Of a DNA stretch of 64,000 bases, positions 9,618 through 21,397 are shown one piece after another; positions within the stretch are counted from its first letter, which is position 1, and every line of letters starts with the position of its first letter. The stretch is from positions 4,588,001 through 4,652,000 of the forward strand of contig NZ_CP113949.1 in assembly GCF_026810445.1 (NCBI RefSeq). Reading direction: 5' to 3'. The position numbers and the translations under genes were made by a program. Below the pieces are notes generated by a model. That model did not search any database, was not told where the DNA came from, and saw nothing but the letters and a program-made list of their open reading frames with translations. The DNA comes from Pseudomonas sp. BSw22131 (GTDB lineage: Bacteria > Pseudomonadota > Gammaproteobacteria > Pseudomonadales > Pseudomonadaceae).

Positions 9618-10821
9618 GGGCGGGCTCCTCGGCGAAGTCGCTTTCATTGAACTCGGCTTCTTCACTGCCCATGTTGTTGCGCGATTCCCATTCGATACGC
9701 AGCAACAGCCCAAGGCTTGCACAGCAGATGATCAGCGAGCTGCCGCCATAACTGAGGAACGGCAGCGTCAGCCCTTTGGTCGGCAGCAGTCCAACGTTCA
9801 CGCCGATGTTGATCAGGAACTGACCAATCCACAGGAATGCCAGGCCGTAGGCGGTGTAAGCGGCGAAAAATTGCTTGGCGCGCTCGGCCCACATCCCGAT
9901 GTACATCGCCCGCAGGCTGACGAAGACAAACAGGCCAACCGTCGCCAACGAACCCACCACGCCCAACTCTTCGGCCAATACCGAGAACACGAAGTCGGTG
10001 TGGGCTTCCGGGAGATAAAACTGCTTTTGCACGCTGTTGCCCAAACCAACGCCCAGCCACTCACCACGACCGAATGCGATCAGCGCCTGAGTCAGTTGAT
10101 AACCGGAGCCGAACTGATCGGACCACGGGTCGGTAAAAGTAATCAGACGCGCCATCCGATAAGGCTGCGCTTGCACGAGCACGAACACCGCGCCCACGGC
10201 CAACGCCACCATCAGCGTGAATCGAAACAAACCAACGCCACCCAGGAACAACATCGCAGCGGCAGCGCCCATCATCACGACGGTGGCGCCGAAGTCGGGC
10301 TCCATCAGCAACAGGCCAGCCATGGGCAGCAGCACGATGAACGGCTTGAAGAAGCCCATCCAGCTTTCGCGCACTTCCTGTTGGCGGCGAATCAGATAGC
10401 CCGCGAGGAAGATCACCACAAAGACCTTGGCGATTTCCGAGGGCTGAACGTTGAACATGCCAAAACCAATCCAGCGCATCGAGCCATTGACCTCGCGCCC
10501 GATTCCCGGCACCAGCACCAACACCAGAAGGCCAAACGCACCCACCAGCATCAGCCAGCCGAGACGCTGCCAGGTGGCAACCGGGATCAGCATGGTCACG
10601 ATGCACGCGCCCAGGCCCAGCACCAGGTAGACCAGGTGGCGGATCATCATTGCCAGCGTGTTGCCGGACTGCGCGGCGGCCACTTCCGATGATGCCGAAG
10701 CAATCATCACCAGCCCCAGACCGAGCAGCGCCAGGCAACCGGCAAGCATCGGGAAATCCACGTCAACGCCACGGCCACTGATGAGCGGCGACGGGTAAGG
10801 CTTGATCACACCGAAAATCAT
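9604..10821 (-). CDS. ftsW: Septal peptidoglycan polymerase FtsW
   Basis: FtsW is the SEDS-family glycosyltransferase that polymerises lipid II at the septum together with FtsI. The 405-residue protein is very hydrophobic, with about ten predicted membrane segments. It has SEDS signatures including MFNVQPSEIAKV, PDFGATVVM, the catalytic-region LPEAHTDFVFSVLAEELG, and LPFLSYGGSSLI. The start at 10821 forms an ATGA overlap with the murD stop. The C-terminal tail is acidic and ends in EPAHGRK. Confidence 0.97.
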   Translation of the reverse strand: MIFGVIKPYPSPLISGRGVDVDFPMLAGCLALLGLGLVMIASASSEVAAAQSGNTLAMMIRHLVYLVLGLGACIVTMLIPVATWQRLGWLMLVGAFGLLVLVLVPGIGREVNGSMRWIGFGMFNVQPSEIAKVFVVIFLAGYLIRRQQEVRESWMGFFKPFIVLLPMAGLLLMEPDFGATVVMMGAAAAMLFLGGVGLFRFTLMVALAVGAVFVLVQAQPYRMARLITFTDPWSDQFGSGYQLTQALIAFGRGEWLGVGLGNSVQKQFYLPEAHTDFVFSVLAEELGVVGSLATVGLFVFVSLRAMYIGMWAERAKQFFAAYTAYGLAFLWIGQFLINIGVNVGLLPTKGLTLPFLSYGGSSLIICCASLGLLLRIEWESRNNMGSEEAEFNESDFAEEPAHGRK

Positions 10822-12164
10822 GACAAGTCCCTCACGGCCTGGGCGAAGACGCGACCGCGCTCTTCGAAATTCTTGAACATATCCAGGCTTGCGCAGGCAG
10901 GCGACAGCAATACGGCGTCCCCTTCCTGAGCCCATTCGGCAGCACGTTGCACAGCTTCTTCCAGTGTTTTGACGCGTACCAGCGGCACGGAATCGCCGAA
11001 GGTCGTGGCCAGCAGTTCTGCATCGCGACCCAGCAGGATCACGGCGCGACAATGCGCGGCAACCGGAGCTTTCAAGGCGCTGAAGTCAGCCCCTTTGCCA
11101 TCGCCGCCGGCGATCAGTACCAGTTTGCCGGCGATGTCCGTGCCCAGCCCTTCGATGGCAGCCAGCGCGGCGCCGACGTTGGTGGCTTTGGAATCATCGT
11201 AATAATTAACGCCTTGGCGCTCGCGCATCCATTGGCAACGGTGGATCAGCCCGGTAAATGTGCGCAGGCTCGACAGCATCGCGTCGAATGGCAAACCGAC
11301 CGCATGCCCCAGCGCAAGCGCAGCCAGGGCGTTGGACTGATTGTGGGCGCCGCGTATTTTCAGCTCGCTGACCGGCATCAGGTTCTCGAACTGGAACGCT
11401 AGGTATTTCTCGCCGTTCTCTTCCCGCAGACCGAAGCCATTCATGTCGGGTTTGTTCAGACCGAACGTCCAGGCGGGCACCCCCTCACCGATCAAAGGCC
11501 GGGACAAGGCGTCCTGACGGTTGACCACCACTTGCCGCGCACCCCGGAAAATCCGGTGCTTGGCCAAGTGATAAGCCGGCAGACCGCTGTAACGGTCCAT
11601 GTGGTCTTCGCTGACGTTCAGCACGGTCGCTACTTCTGCGCCAAGCTGATCGGTGGTCTCAAGCTGGAAGCTCGACAACTCCATGACGTACAGCTCGATG
11701 TCGTCGCTGAGCAGGTCGAGTGCCGGGGTACCGAGGTTGCCACCGACTGCCACGCGCTTGCCTGCGGCAACGGCCATTTCGCCTACCAGTGTGGTCACGG
11801 TGCTTTTTGCATTGGAGCCACTGATGGCAACGATCGGCGCTTTCGCATTACGCGCAAACAGCTCGATATCGCCGGACAGCTTCACGCCGCGTATGGCAGC
11901 CTGTTGCAGCGCAGGAGTGGCCAGCGCCAGACCAGGACTGACGTACAGCTCATCGGCGCGGCAAAGAAATTCGACGTCCAGCTCACCACAACGCACTTCC
12001 ACCTGAGGGTAGTCACGACGCAATGTCTCAAGCTCCGGCGGATTCTCCCGCGTATCGGCCACGGCAAACGACACACCCCGGTTCGCCAGGAAGCGAACCA
12101 GGGACATGCCGCTCTTGCCGAGGCCGACAATGATGCGGAAGTGGTCAGAAGCGATCAGTGACAC
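10818..12164 (-). CDS. murD: UDP-N-acetylmuramoyl-L-alanine-D-glutamate ligase MurD
   Basis: MurD adds D-glutamate to the muropeptide precursor. The 448-residue sequence has an N-terminal Rossmann UDP-binding domain (IIVGLGKSGMSLVRFL), the central ATPase loop ISGSNAKSTVTTL, NVSEDHMDRYSGL, and the C-terminal domain with YYDDSKATNVGA. The P-loop reads SNAKST instead of the more common TNGKST; this variant is normal in Pseudomonas MurD to my knowledge. It follows mraY after 5 bases and overlaps ftsW by 4. Confidence 0.97.
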   Translation of the reverse strand: MSLIASDHFRIIVGLGKSGMSLVRFLANRGVSFAVADTRENPPELETLRRDYPQVEVRCGELDVEFLCRADELYVSPGLALATPALQQAAIRGVKLSGDIELFARNAKAPIVAISGSNAKSTVTTLVGEMAVAAGKRVAVGGNLGTPALDLLSDDIELYVMELSSFQLETTDQLGAEVATVLNVSEDHMDRYSGLPAYHLAKHRIFRGARQVVVNRQDALSRPLIGEGVPAWTFGLNKPDMNGFGLREENGEKYLAFQFENLMPVSELKIRGAHNQSNALAALALGHAVGLPFDAMLSSLRTFTGLIHRCQWMRERQGVNYYDDSKATNVGAALAAIEGLGTDIAGKLVLIAGGDGKGADFSALKAPVAAHCRAVILLGRDAELLATTFGDSVPLVRVKTLEEAVQRAAEWAQEGDAVLLSPACASLDMFKNFEERGRVFAQAVRDLS

Positions 12165-12169
12165 TCGTT

Positions 12170-13252
12170 CTACCTCAGTTTCAGCGTGGCAAGGCCGATC
12201 AGCACGAGAATCACGGTGATGATCCAGAAACGGACGATCACACGCGGCTCGGGCCAGCCCTTGAGTTCAAAGTGGTGGTGGATCGGTGCCATGCGGAAAA
12301 CGCGGCGGCCGGTCAACTTAAATGATGCAACCTGAATGACGACTGACAGGGTTTCCATTACGAACACCCCGCCCATGATGAACAGGACGATTTCCTGACG
12401 CACGATCACAGCGATGGTGCCCAGTGCCGCGCCCAGCGCCAACGCGCCGACGTCGCCCATGAAGACTTGCGCCGGATAGGTGTTGAACCAGAGGAAGCCC
12501 AGACCGGCCCCGATCAATGCGCCGCAGAACACGATGAGTTCACCTGCACCGGGCACGTAAGGGATCAGCAGGTACTCAGCGAACTTCACGTTACCCGACA
12601 GGTAGCAGAAAATGCCCAGCGCACCGCCCACCATCACCGTTGGCAGAATCGCCAGGCCGTCTAGGCCATCGGTGAGGTTGACTGCGTTGCTGGAACCCAC
12701 GATCACGAAGTACGTCAGGACAACGAAGCCGACACCCAGCGCAATACTGAAGTCCTTGAACATCGGAATCAGCAGCGTGGTTTCGACCGGCGATGACGCA
12801 GTCATATAAAGGAAGATCGCAGCGCCAAGGCCGAACACCGACTGCCAGAAATACTTCCAGCGGCTTGGCAGCCCTTTGGAGTTCTTTTCGATCACTTTGC
12901 GGTAGTCATCGACCCAGCCGATGCCGCCGAACAGCAGCGTCACAATCAGCACCACCCACACATAGCGGTTGGAAAGGTCAGCCCACAACAGCGTACTGAT
13001 CGCGATGGCGGACAGGATCAGCGCCCCGCCCATGGTCGGCGTGCCGGACTTGGACAAGTGCGATTGAGGACCATCGTTACGCACGGATTGGCCGATCTGT
13101 TTGTTCTGCAGGGCCCGGATCATCCAAGGCCCAAGGCACAGCGACATCGACAATGCAGTGAGCACGCCGAGGATCCCGCGCAGGGTCAGGTATTGGAAGA
13201 CCGCGAAGCCTTTATAGAACTGTTGCAGATACTCGGCCAGCAGCAGCAGCAT
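12170..13252 (-). CDS. mraY: Phospho-N-acetylmuramoyl-pentapeptide transferase MraY
   Basis: MraY is the integral membrane enzyme that transfers phospho-MurNAc-pentapeptide to undecaprenyl phosphate, making lipid I. The 360-residue protein has about ten membrane helices, [12 protein letters not shown] near the N-terminal third, the catalytic aspartates in WVDDYRKV and [10 protein letters not shown], the [11 protein letters not shown] loop, and the [11 protein letters not shown] loop. Its ATG shares one base with the murF stop (TAATG at 13250-13254), indicating translational coupling. Confidence 0.98.
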   Translation of the reverse strand: MLLLLAEYLQQFYKGFAVFQYLTLRGILGVLTALSMSLCLGPWMIRALQNKQIGQSVRNDGPQSHLSKSGTPTMGGALILSAIAISTLLWADLSNRYVWVVLIVTLLFGGIGWVDDYRKVIEKNSKGLPSRWKYFWQSVFGLGAAIFLYMTASSPVETTLLIPMFKDFSIALGVGFVVLTYFVIVGSSNAVNLTDGLDGLAILPTVMVGGALGIFCYLSGNVKFAEYLLIPYVPGAGELIVFCGALIGAGLGFLWFNTYPAQVFMGDVGALALGAALGTIAVIVRQEIVLFIMGGVFVMETLSVVIQVASFKLTGRRVFRMAPIHHHFELKGWPEPRVIVRFWIITVILVLIGLATLKLR

Positions 13253-14622
13253 TAATGTTTCTCCAGCACGGTTTCACACAACGCCGCCACGATGTTTTCC
13301 ATCGCGGCGCTGCGAGAACCTTTGATCAAAATGGTGGTGTTCTTGTTTTGCTCGGCGGCGAGCGCCGCAATCAGGTCGGCCTGATTGGCAAAATGGCGGG
13401 CATCCTGCCCGAAAGCTTTCGTTGCATGGGCCATCAATGGACCAACGGCATACAGTGCATCGACTTTCCCGGCAGCGTATTCGCCGACCTCTCGATGCCC
13501 CTGCTCCGCCCAGTCGCCCAGCTCGCCAATGTCGCCCAGCACCAGCACAGAGCGGCCGGGGAAACTTGCCAGAATGTCGACAGCCGCAGCCACCGAAGTC
13601 GGGTTGGCGTTGTAGGTGTCATCGATAACGCGCATGCCATTGGCCGCCAACTGCGCAACCGTCCGGCCTTTGACCGGCTGAACATTGTTCAAGCCTTCGA
13701 CGATACCTTGCAGCGATACATCAAGCGCATAGGCAACAGCCGCGGCAGCCATTGCATTGGCCACGTTGTGCGTGCCCAGCAGATTGAGCTGCACTGAAGC
13801 GGCGCCAACAGGGCTGTTGAGCGTGAAGGCCGGGCAGCCGCGTGCGTCGATCCCGAGGTCGCTGGCATAAATGTCTGCCACCGGATTGCCGAGAGAGAAA
13901 CTCAAAACCTTGCGTTCGCCCGCACGCTTGTGCCAGATGTCAAAAGCCTTGTCGTCCAGGTTGAGCACCGCGGTCCCAAATGCGTCCAGGCCGTCGATGA
14001 TTTCACCTTTGGCCTGCACGATTTTTTCCGGACCACCGAACTCACCCACATGGGCAGTCCCGGCGTTGGTGATGACAGTGACATGCGGCTTAGTCAGGCT
14101 GACCGTAAAAGCAATTTCGCCGACGCGTGAAGCACCGAGCTCAATCACGGCAGCGTCGTACTCGGCAGCCAGGGACAGCAGTGTCAGCGGAACGCCCAAT
14201 TCGTTGTTCAGGTTGCCGCGAGTAGCCAACACCGGACCGCGTGTACGCAGGATGCTTGCGAGCATCTCTTTCACGGTGGTTTTGCCGCTGGAGCCCGTAA
14301 TGGCTGCCACAGGCTTATTGACGAAGGCATTGCGGTTTATGGCCGCCAGTTGCGCCAGCGCCTGTCGCGTGTCGGCAACCACCATTTGTGGCAGATTCGA
14401 ATTTTCAACTTCACGTTCGACCAACGCCCCGACTGCACCCTTTTCAGCAACCTGATCGAGGTAATCATGGCCGTCAAAGCGCGGGCCGGTCAGCGCGACG
14501 AACAGATCACCGACACCGACTCCACGGCTGTCGATACTCACTGCGTCGAACGATACGTCTTCACCCACAAGACGCGCATTCAACGGCCCCGCCAACTCAC
14601 TGAAGATCAAAGGCCTAAACAT
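13252..14622 (-). CDS. murF: UDP-MurNAc-tripeptide-D-alanyl-D-alanine ligase MurF
   Basis: MurF adds the D-Ala-D-Ala dipeptide to the precursor, so it uses the product of the Ddl reaction. The 456-residue protein has the N-terminal MurF domain ([17 protein letters not shown]), the ATPase loop [27 protein letters not shown], and [15 protein letters not shown] in the third domain. The start [10 protein letters not shown] matches the family and overlaps murE by 8 bases. Given the ddlB decay 6 kb downstream, its D-Ala-D-Ala supply must come from a ligase outside this window. Confidence 0.97.
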   Translation of the reverse strand: MFRPLIFSELAGPLNARLVGEDVSFDAVSIDSRGVGVGDLFVALTGPRFDGHDYLDQVAEKGAVGALVEREVENSNLPQMVVADTRQALAQLAAINRNAFVNKPVAAITGSSGKTTVKEMLASILRTRGPVLATRGNLNNELGVPLTLLSLAAEYDAAVIELGASRVGEIAFTVSLTKPHVTVITNAGTAHVGEFGGPEKIVQAKGEIIDGLDAFGTAVLNLDDKAFDIWHKRAGERKVLSFSLGNPVADIYASDLGIDARGCPAFTLNSPVGAASVQLNLLGTHNVANAMAAAAVAYALDVSLQGIVEGLNNVQPVKGRTVAQLAANGMRVIDDTYNANPTSVAAAVDILASFPGRSVLVLGDIGELGDWAEQGHREVGEYAAGKVDALYAVGPLMAHATKAFGQDARHFANQADLIAALAAEQNKNTTILIKGSRSAAMENIVAALCETVLEKH

Positions 14623-16077
14623 GCGAGACCTCCCAGACAGCGAGCGCTCTGGTCGCCTCTTCAAGGTCTGAAAACGGATGGCGCTGGCCATCGATCTCCT
14701 GGTAATCCTCGTGGCCTTTTCCGGCCAGCACGATGACATCGCGTGCATCTGCATCAGCGATCACCCGGGCGATTGCATTGCCACGCCCAGCAATAAAGGT
14801 CACTTGATCCCCAGCCACGAGGCCTGCACGGATGTCATCAAAGATGCGCGCAGGGCTTTCGGTTCTTGGATTGTCGTCGGTCACCAACACTTTATCTGCC
14901 AGGCGCTCGACGACTTCGGCCATCAAAGGACGCTTGCCGCGATCACGGTCACCGCCGCAGCCAAACAGGCACACCAATTGACCTTGAGCATGCGGGCGCA
15001 AAGCGGCGAGCACTTTTTCCAACGCATCCGGGGTGTGGGCATAGTCGACCACCACCAGTGGACGAGTGCCGCCACCCAGACGCTGCATCCGGCCAACCGG
15101 GCCTTCAAGACCCGGCAGCACTTTAAGAACTTCGTCCAGCGCGTAATCCAGACCCAACAGCGCGCCGACAGCCGCCAGCACGTTGCTCAGGTTGAAGCGG
15201 CCCAGCAGGCTGCTGCGCAGAATGTGCTCGCCTTGCGGCGTGACCAGCGTGGCGCGCACGCCGTTGTCATCGAACGTCGCTTGGCGGCAATACAAGTAAG
15301 CGCTGGCATCTTCCAGGCTGTACGTAATCAGCCGCGAAGGCTGAGATTGCGCCGCGAGCTCGCGTCCAAAGTCATCGTCCAGATTGATCACGCGGCAGCG
15401 CAAGTCATTCCAGGCAAACAGCTTGGCCTTGGCAGCGCCATAGGCTTGCATCGTGCCGTGATAATCGAGGTGATCGCGGGAAAGATTGGTGAACACCGCA
15501 ACGTCGAACGCCAGCGCCGTTGCCCGGCCCTGATCCAGACCGTGGGACGAGACTTCCATCGCGATGGCTTTAGCGCCGGCCTTGCGCAGGTCAGTCAACG
15601 TGGCCTGAACGGAAATCGGGTCCGGCGTGGTGTGAATGCCGCTTTTCAGCGCGCCATAGAAACCGTTGCCAAGCGTACCAATGATGCCGCTGCGCTGGCC
15701 CAGTTGATCAAGCGCCTGGGCGATCAATTGGGTCACGCTGGTTTTACCGTTGGTGCCGGTAACACCCACCAGATTCAAGCTGCGGGTCGGGTCGCCGTAG
15801 AACCGACCTGCAATGTCGGACAGCTGCGCCGCAAGGCCTTTGACAGGAATCATCGGCACATCGGTAATAGGCAGTACTTTCGCGCCTTCGACTTCGTAGG
15901 CAACAGCCGCTGCACCGTGCGCAATCGCGTCAGTGATGTGATCGCGGCCATCGACCTTCAATCCGGGAATGGCCAGGAACAAGTCGCCCGGACGCACCTT
16001 GCGGCTGTCCAGGGTCAATTCACGGATCTGTAGATCACGGTCGCTGGAGGCGAAAATCTTGCTCAGACTAGAAGACA

Positions 16078-16078
<1 letters not shown>
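14615..16078 (-). CDS. murE: UDP-MurNAc-L-Ala-D-Glu:meso-diaminopimelate ligase MurE
   Basis: MurE adds the third stem residue. The 487-residue protein has the N-terminal TLDSRKVRPGDLFLAIPG, the ATPase loop GVTGTNGKTSVTQL, NLSRDHLDYHGTM, and the C-terminal motif DDNPRTESP. The D-N-P-R sequence is the known signature of the diaminopimelate-specific enzyme as opposed to the lysine type, so meso-DAP peptidoglycan is expected. The ATG shares one base with the ftsI stop (TGATG). Confidence 0.98.
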
Positions 16079-18109
<2,031 letters not shown>

Positions 18110-18113
<4 letters not shown>

Positions 18114-19057
18114 CGCAGCTTCTCCGCAACACGCATGACGGCGCTGCGAGAACGAGGATTGGCTTTTGTTTCGGTGTCTGAGGCGAACTGCGCCTTGCCG
18201 ATCAGTTTGACTTTCGGCTCGAACGCCTGATGGCGGATCGGCAGGTTGCGTGGGAGGTTGTCGGCTTCGCCTTTTACCAGTTTGCGCATGAACTGTTTGA
18301 CGATGCGGTCTTCCAGGGAATGGAAGCTAATCACGACCAGACGCCCGCCCACTTCCAGTGCTTGCAGTGCAGCATCAAGGCCTGCTTCCAGATCGCCCAG
18401 TTCGTTATTGACGTGAATGCGTAGCCCTTGAAATGCGCGCGTCGCCGGGTTCTTGCCTTTCTCCCAGGCCGGATTGGCGACCTTCAGGACTTCGGCCAGA
18501 TCACCGGTACGCTCAAAGGGCTGGGTTTCACGGCGAGCAACAACGGCTCCGGCCATGCGTCGGGCAAAGCGTTCTTCGCCATATTCCTTGAACACGCGCG
18601 CGATTTCTTCGGCGGGCGCAGTATTCACGAACTCGGCAGCGCTGACGCCACGGGACGGGTCCATACGCATGTCAAGCGGGCCGTCATTCATGAAACTGAA
18701 GCCGCGCTCAGCGTCGTCCAGTTGAGGCGAGGACACACCAAGGTCCAGCAGAATGCCGCTGACACTGCCTGCGAACCCTTGGTTTTGAGCCTCTTCGCCG
18801 AGTTCGGCAAAGCTGCGCTGCACAATGACAAAGCGGCCGTCTTCGGCCGCCAGCGTTTGCCCGGTGGCAATCGCTTGAGGATCTTTATCGAATCCGAGAA
18901 GCCGACCGTCCGGGCCCAGTTTCTGCAAGATGAGACGGCTGTGCCCGCCCCTTCCAAATGTGCCATCCAGATAGCAGCCATCAGCGCGCACCGCGAGAGC
19001 CTCGACGGCTTCTTCAAGCAGTACGGTGATGTGGGTAAAGCCGCTATTCATAGTCAC
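18110..19057 (-). CDS. rsmH: 16S rRNA (cytosine1402-N4)-methyltransferase RsmH
   Basis: RsmH (MraW) methylates N4 of C1402 in the P-site of 16S rRNA using SAM. The 315-residue protein has the family N-terminus [13 protein letters not shown], the SAM motif [51 protein letters not shown] and [13 protein letters not shown]. The GTG at 19057 overlaps the mraZ TGA (GTGA); an in-frame ATG two codons later (19051) is the alternative start. Its partner on the same nucleotide, RsmI, is encoded about 1.2 kb upstream at 20259. Confidence 0.97.
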
Positions 19058-19509
19058 AAGATCAAATCACGTAGTTCATCAGGCATCGCGCCCGGTTTTT
19101 GAATGGCCGCCAGATCCGCATCAGCAAGAGCGTTCCAGGCGTCCTCATCCCAAAGTTGAAACTTATTGAGCTGGCCAACCAGCATCACGCGCTTATCCAG
19201 CTTGGCGTAGTCGCGCAAGCGTGGAGGCACCAGAAAACGCCCACTGCCATCGAGTTCCAGATCGACTGCGTTACCAATCAACAACCGCTGCAAACGACGG
19301 TTTTCCTCACGGAACGTCGCCAACTCACGCAATTTCGCTTCAATCAGCTCCCACTCGGGGAGTGGGTAAATACAAAGGCAAGGATCAACGGTGTCGATTG
19401 TCACAATCATCTGACCGGCGCTACGCGAATCGAGCTCGTCGCGGTACCGGCTCGGCATAGCGAGTCGGCCCTTTGCATCGAGATTGATTGCGTTGGCACC
19501 ACGAAACAC
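19054..19509 (-). CDS. mraZ: Transcriptional regulator MraZ
   Basis: MraZ is a SpoVT/AbrB-fold DNA-binding protein that represses its own promoter and hence the dcw cluster. The 151-residue sequence contains two MraZ repeats: [21 protein letters not shown] at the N-terminus and [20 protein letters not shown] in the middle, each with the D-x-x-G-R core that contacts DNA. It is the first gene of the cluster and is preceded by three direct repeats that fit its operator (19550-19577). Confidence 0.97.
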   Translation of the reverse strand: MFRGANAINLDAKGRLAMPSRYRDELDSRSAGQMIVTIDTVDPCLCIYPLPEWELIEAKLRELATFREENRRLQRLLIGNAVDLELDGSGRFLVPPRLRDYAKLDKRVMLVGQLNKFQLWDEDAWNALADADLAAIQKPGAMPDELRDLIL

Positions 19510-19549
19510 AGGCGCATTCTCCGAATATTAGCTTTTTGCGTTAAAAAAA

Positions 19550-19577
19550 CCCACTTCGCGCCACTTTCTGCCACTTG
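19550..19577 (-). promoter_or_regulatory. MraZ operator: three direct repeats at 10-base period
   Basis: On the minus strand AAGTGG is repeated three times with exact 10-base spacing (CCACTT on the plus strand at 19551-19556, 19561-19566 and 19571-19576). MraZ of other bacteria binds tandem G-rich repeats with this one-helical-turn spacing. They lie just downstream of the predicted transcription start, where bound MraZ would block initiation or early elongation. Confidence 0.8.
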
Positions 19578-19582
19578 CGCAC

Positions 19583-19612
19583 ACTATAGGAATGCGGCCA
19601 CCACACCGTCAA
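19583..19612 (-). promoter_or_regulatory. Sigma-70 promoter of the dcw cluster (Pmra)
   Basis: On the minus strand TTGACG (19607-19612) and TATAGT (19583-19588) are 18 bases apart, a near-consensus pair. Start is predicted near 19576, giving a leader of about 67 bases that contains the MraZ repeats. Confidence 0.75.
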
Positions 19613-19819
19613 GGCGCCGCCCTAAGGAAAAGCCTTACATAACTGAGATTTAGGAGAGGTAACGTGGGGGTTTTGCTAAATTTCAACGAGAGCTGAGGGA
19701 TAAACTCGATAGCCCACAGAAAGATAGGAGCCGAACTTAAAGTGATTTATGAGCTGTAAGATTTTTTTGGTATTACGGAGGGGATTTTGCGAAGTAAATA
19801 AATCGAGGGAAAAAGGTGG
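19613..19819. other. Spacer between the dcw promoter and the 3' end of rnpB
   Basis: I see no gene in this AT-richer stretch. A run of Ts on the minus strand directly after the RNase P RNA (plus-strand A-run at 19811-19814) may help end that transcript. A few purine-rich ribosome-site-like strings on the plus strand (e.g. AGGAGAGG near 19651) precede no credible frame. Confidence 0.5.
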
Positions 19820-20173
19820 GGAGTCGATCTGTAAGCCGGGTTCTGTCGAGGACAGTCATTCCTCTACGATGGCCATCACTGGACATCTTTAGCAACCTAC
19901 CCGGTTCCAGCGCGGGCCACGCCTTGGAACCCTATTTGGTCTTGCTCCGAGTGGGGTTTACCTAGCCACGAACTGTTGCCAGACGTGCGGTGCGCTCTTA
20001 CCGCACCTTTTCACCCTTACCGGCACCGAAGTGCTTAGGCGGTTATTTTCTGTGGCACTTTCCGTAGGCTCACGCCCCCCAGGCGTTACCTGGCACTCCG
20101 CCCTATGGAGCCCGGACTTTCCTCCCCCCTCTGTTGCGGAACAACAGAAGGCAGCGACTGTCCAATCGACTCT
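19820..20173 (-). ncRNA. rnpB: RNase P RNA (class A)
   Basis: This is the catalytic RNA that matures tRNA 5' ends with the protein RnpA. Read on the minus strand, the 5' end AGAGTCGATTGGACAGTCGC pairs with the 3' end (GATCGACTC near 19821-19830) to form helix P1, as in gamma-proteobacterial rnpB. Internal conserved blocks are visible: GCCTAAGCAC-type sequence near 20030-20040, and the GGGCGTGAGCCTACGG region near 20065-20085. About 354 bases fits type A. Ends are approximate. There is no protein-coding frame across it. Confidence 0.93.
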
Positions 20174-20182
20174 CCGCCGCCA

Positions 20183-20211
20183 AGGTTAATGGCCCGCCGC
20201 CTTTAGAACAA
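20183..20211 (-). promoter_or_regulatory. Possible promoter of rnpB
   Basis: On the minus strand TTGTTC (20206-20211) and TAACCT (20183-20188) are 17 bases apart. The predicted start, about 20176, falls within a few bases of the expected RNA 5' end at 20173, which supports an otherwise weak -10. Confidence 0.4.
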
Positions 20212-20258
20212 GCTTTATCAGGCCGCTGCGCCATTTCGTCACGGCGCACATCACAACC

Positions 20259-21131
20259 TTACTCTCCTTTCTGTTTGTCCAGCGCGACCTGATAGAGCAG
20301 ATTCTTACGGACTCCCGTGATCTCCGCAGCCAGTGCAGCGGCGCGCTTGAGCGGCATTTCGCTCAGCAGCAGATCAAGCACGCGTCGCGCCTCAGCACCA
20401 ATCACATCCTCACCCTCAGGCTCGCTCCAGCCAGCCACCAACACCACGCATTCTCCGCGCTGCTGATTGCTGTCGCCTTCGACGAATGCGCGCAGCTCTC
20501 CCAAAGGCAGACCTTTGAGCGTTTCAAAAGTTTTAGTCAGCTCGCGGCCCAACACGGCGGGACGCTCAGGACCAAACACCGCTTCAAGATCTTGCAGGCA
20601 TTCGAGGATGCGATGGGGCGCCTCATAGAAGATAAGCGTTCGCGGCTCTTCTTTCAGAAGCTCTAGCCGCGCTTTGCGGCCGACAACCTTGGCCGGCAGA
20701 AAACCCTCGAAGATAAACCGGTCGGACGGCAGACCTGCGGCCGACAACGCGGCAATGAGTGCGCACGCACCTGGCACCGGCACCACTTGAATCCCGGCGG
20801 CACGCGCCTGACGCACCAGGTGATAACCCGGATCGGAAATCAATGGCGTGCCCGCATCGGAAATCAGCGCCACGCTGTCACCGGCCAATAGCTTAGCGAT
20901 GAAGCGGCTGCCTTCTTCGCGCTCGTTATGTTCGTGACACGCTGCCAACGGCGTAGCGATACCGAAGTGCTGCATCAACCTTAACGAGTGACGGGTGTCT
21001 TCCGCTGCAATCAATGCAACGTCACGCAGCACCTTGAGTGCACGCACACTCATGTCGTCCAGGTTGCCAATCGGCGTTGCCACCACATAAAGCGAACCCG
21101 TAGTGGAATTCAAAGCACCTGGAGCAGTCAA
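20259..21131 (-). CDS. rsmI: 16S rRNA (cytidine1402-2'-O)-methyltransferase RsmI
   Basis: RsmI adds the 2'-O-methyl group to C1402 of 16S rRNA, the same base modified by RsmH. The protein (about 290 residues) has the tetrapyrrole-methylase fold with LYVVATPIGNLDDMSVRAL, AEDTRHSLRLMQHFGI, LISDAGTPLISDPGYHLV and VPVPGACALIAALSAAGLP. I prefer the TTG at 21131 (MTAPGALNST..) because a TGAGG site lies about 7 bases upstream; a GTG at 21140 is the alternative. It is transcribed away from lpoA, as in E. coli. Confidence 0.95.
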   Translation of the reverse strand: MTAPGALNSTTGSLYVVATPIGNLDDMSVRALKVLRDVALIAAEDTRHSLRLMQHFGIATPLAACHEHNEREEGSRFIAKLLAGDSVALISDAGTPLISDPGYHLVRQARAAGIQVVPVPGACALIAALSAAGLPSDRFIFEGFLPAKVVGRKARLELLKEEPRTLIFYEAPHRILECLQDLEAVFGPERPAVLGRELTKTFETLKGLPLGELRAFVEGDSNQQRGECVVLVAGWSEPEGEDVIGAEARRVLDLLLSEMPLKRAAALAAEITGVRKNLLYQVALDKQKGE

Positions 21132-21397
21132 AACGCACACCTCATGTTCAGTAAAGCCCGCATTGTACAGCCTAAGCGCTCTACAGGCGGACGTCGGGTA
21201 CAGGGAGATAGAAAATGAACGGCCTCAACCATTCAATCCCCGATTACGGTACAGCCATGCCGCTTCAACCCGAGGCTGGTCACGATATCGCGCTGCGGCG
21301 CGACCAATATCGCGGCATTAACGCTACCAACGTCGCGCCCCGGCCAGTGCTTGGGTACACTTCCACGCTAATTTGCTCGAGTATCAGGAACATACAC

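Noticed and set aside
10822..11052. 77 extra N-terminal residues for FtsW
   Set aside because: They lie wholly within murD in another frame and look like a random arginine-rich translation; the ATGA junction at 10818-10821 gives the normal FtsW start.
14678..16033. 451-codon open frame antisense to murE
   Set aside because: Fully inside murE on the opposite strand, low-complexity H/R/Q-rich translation.
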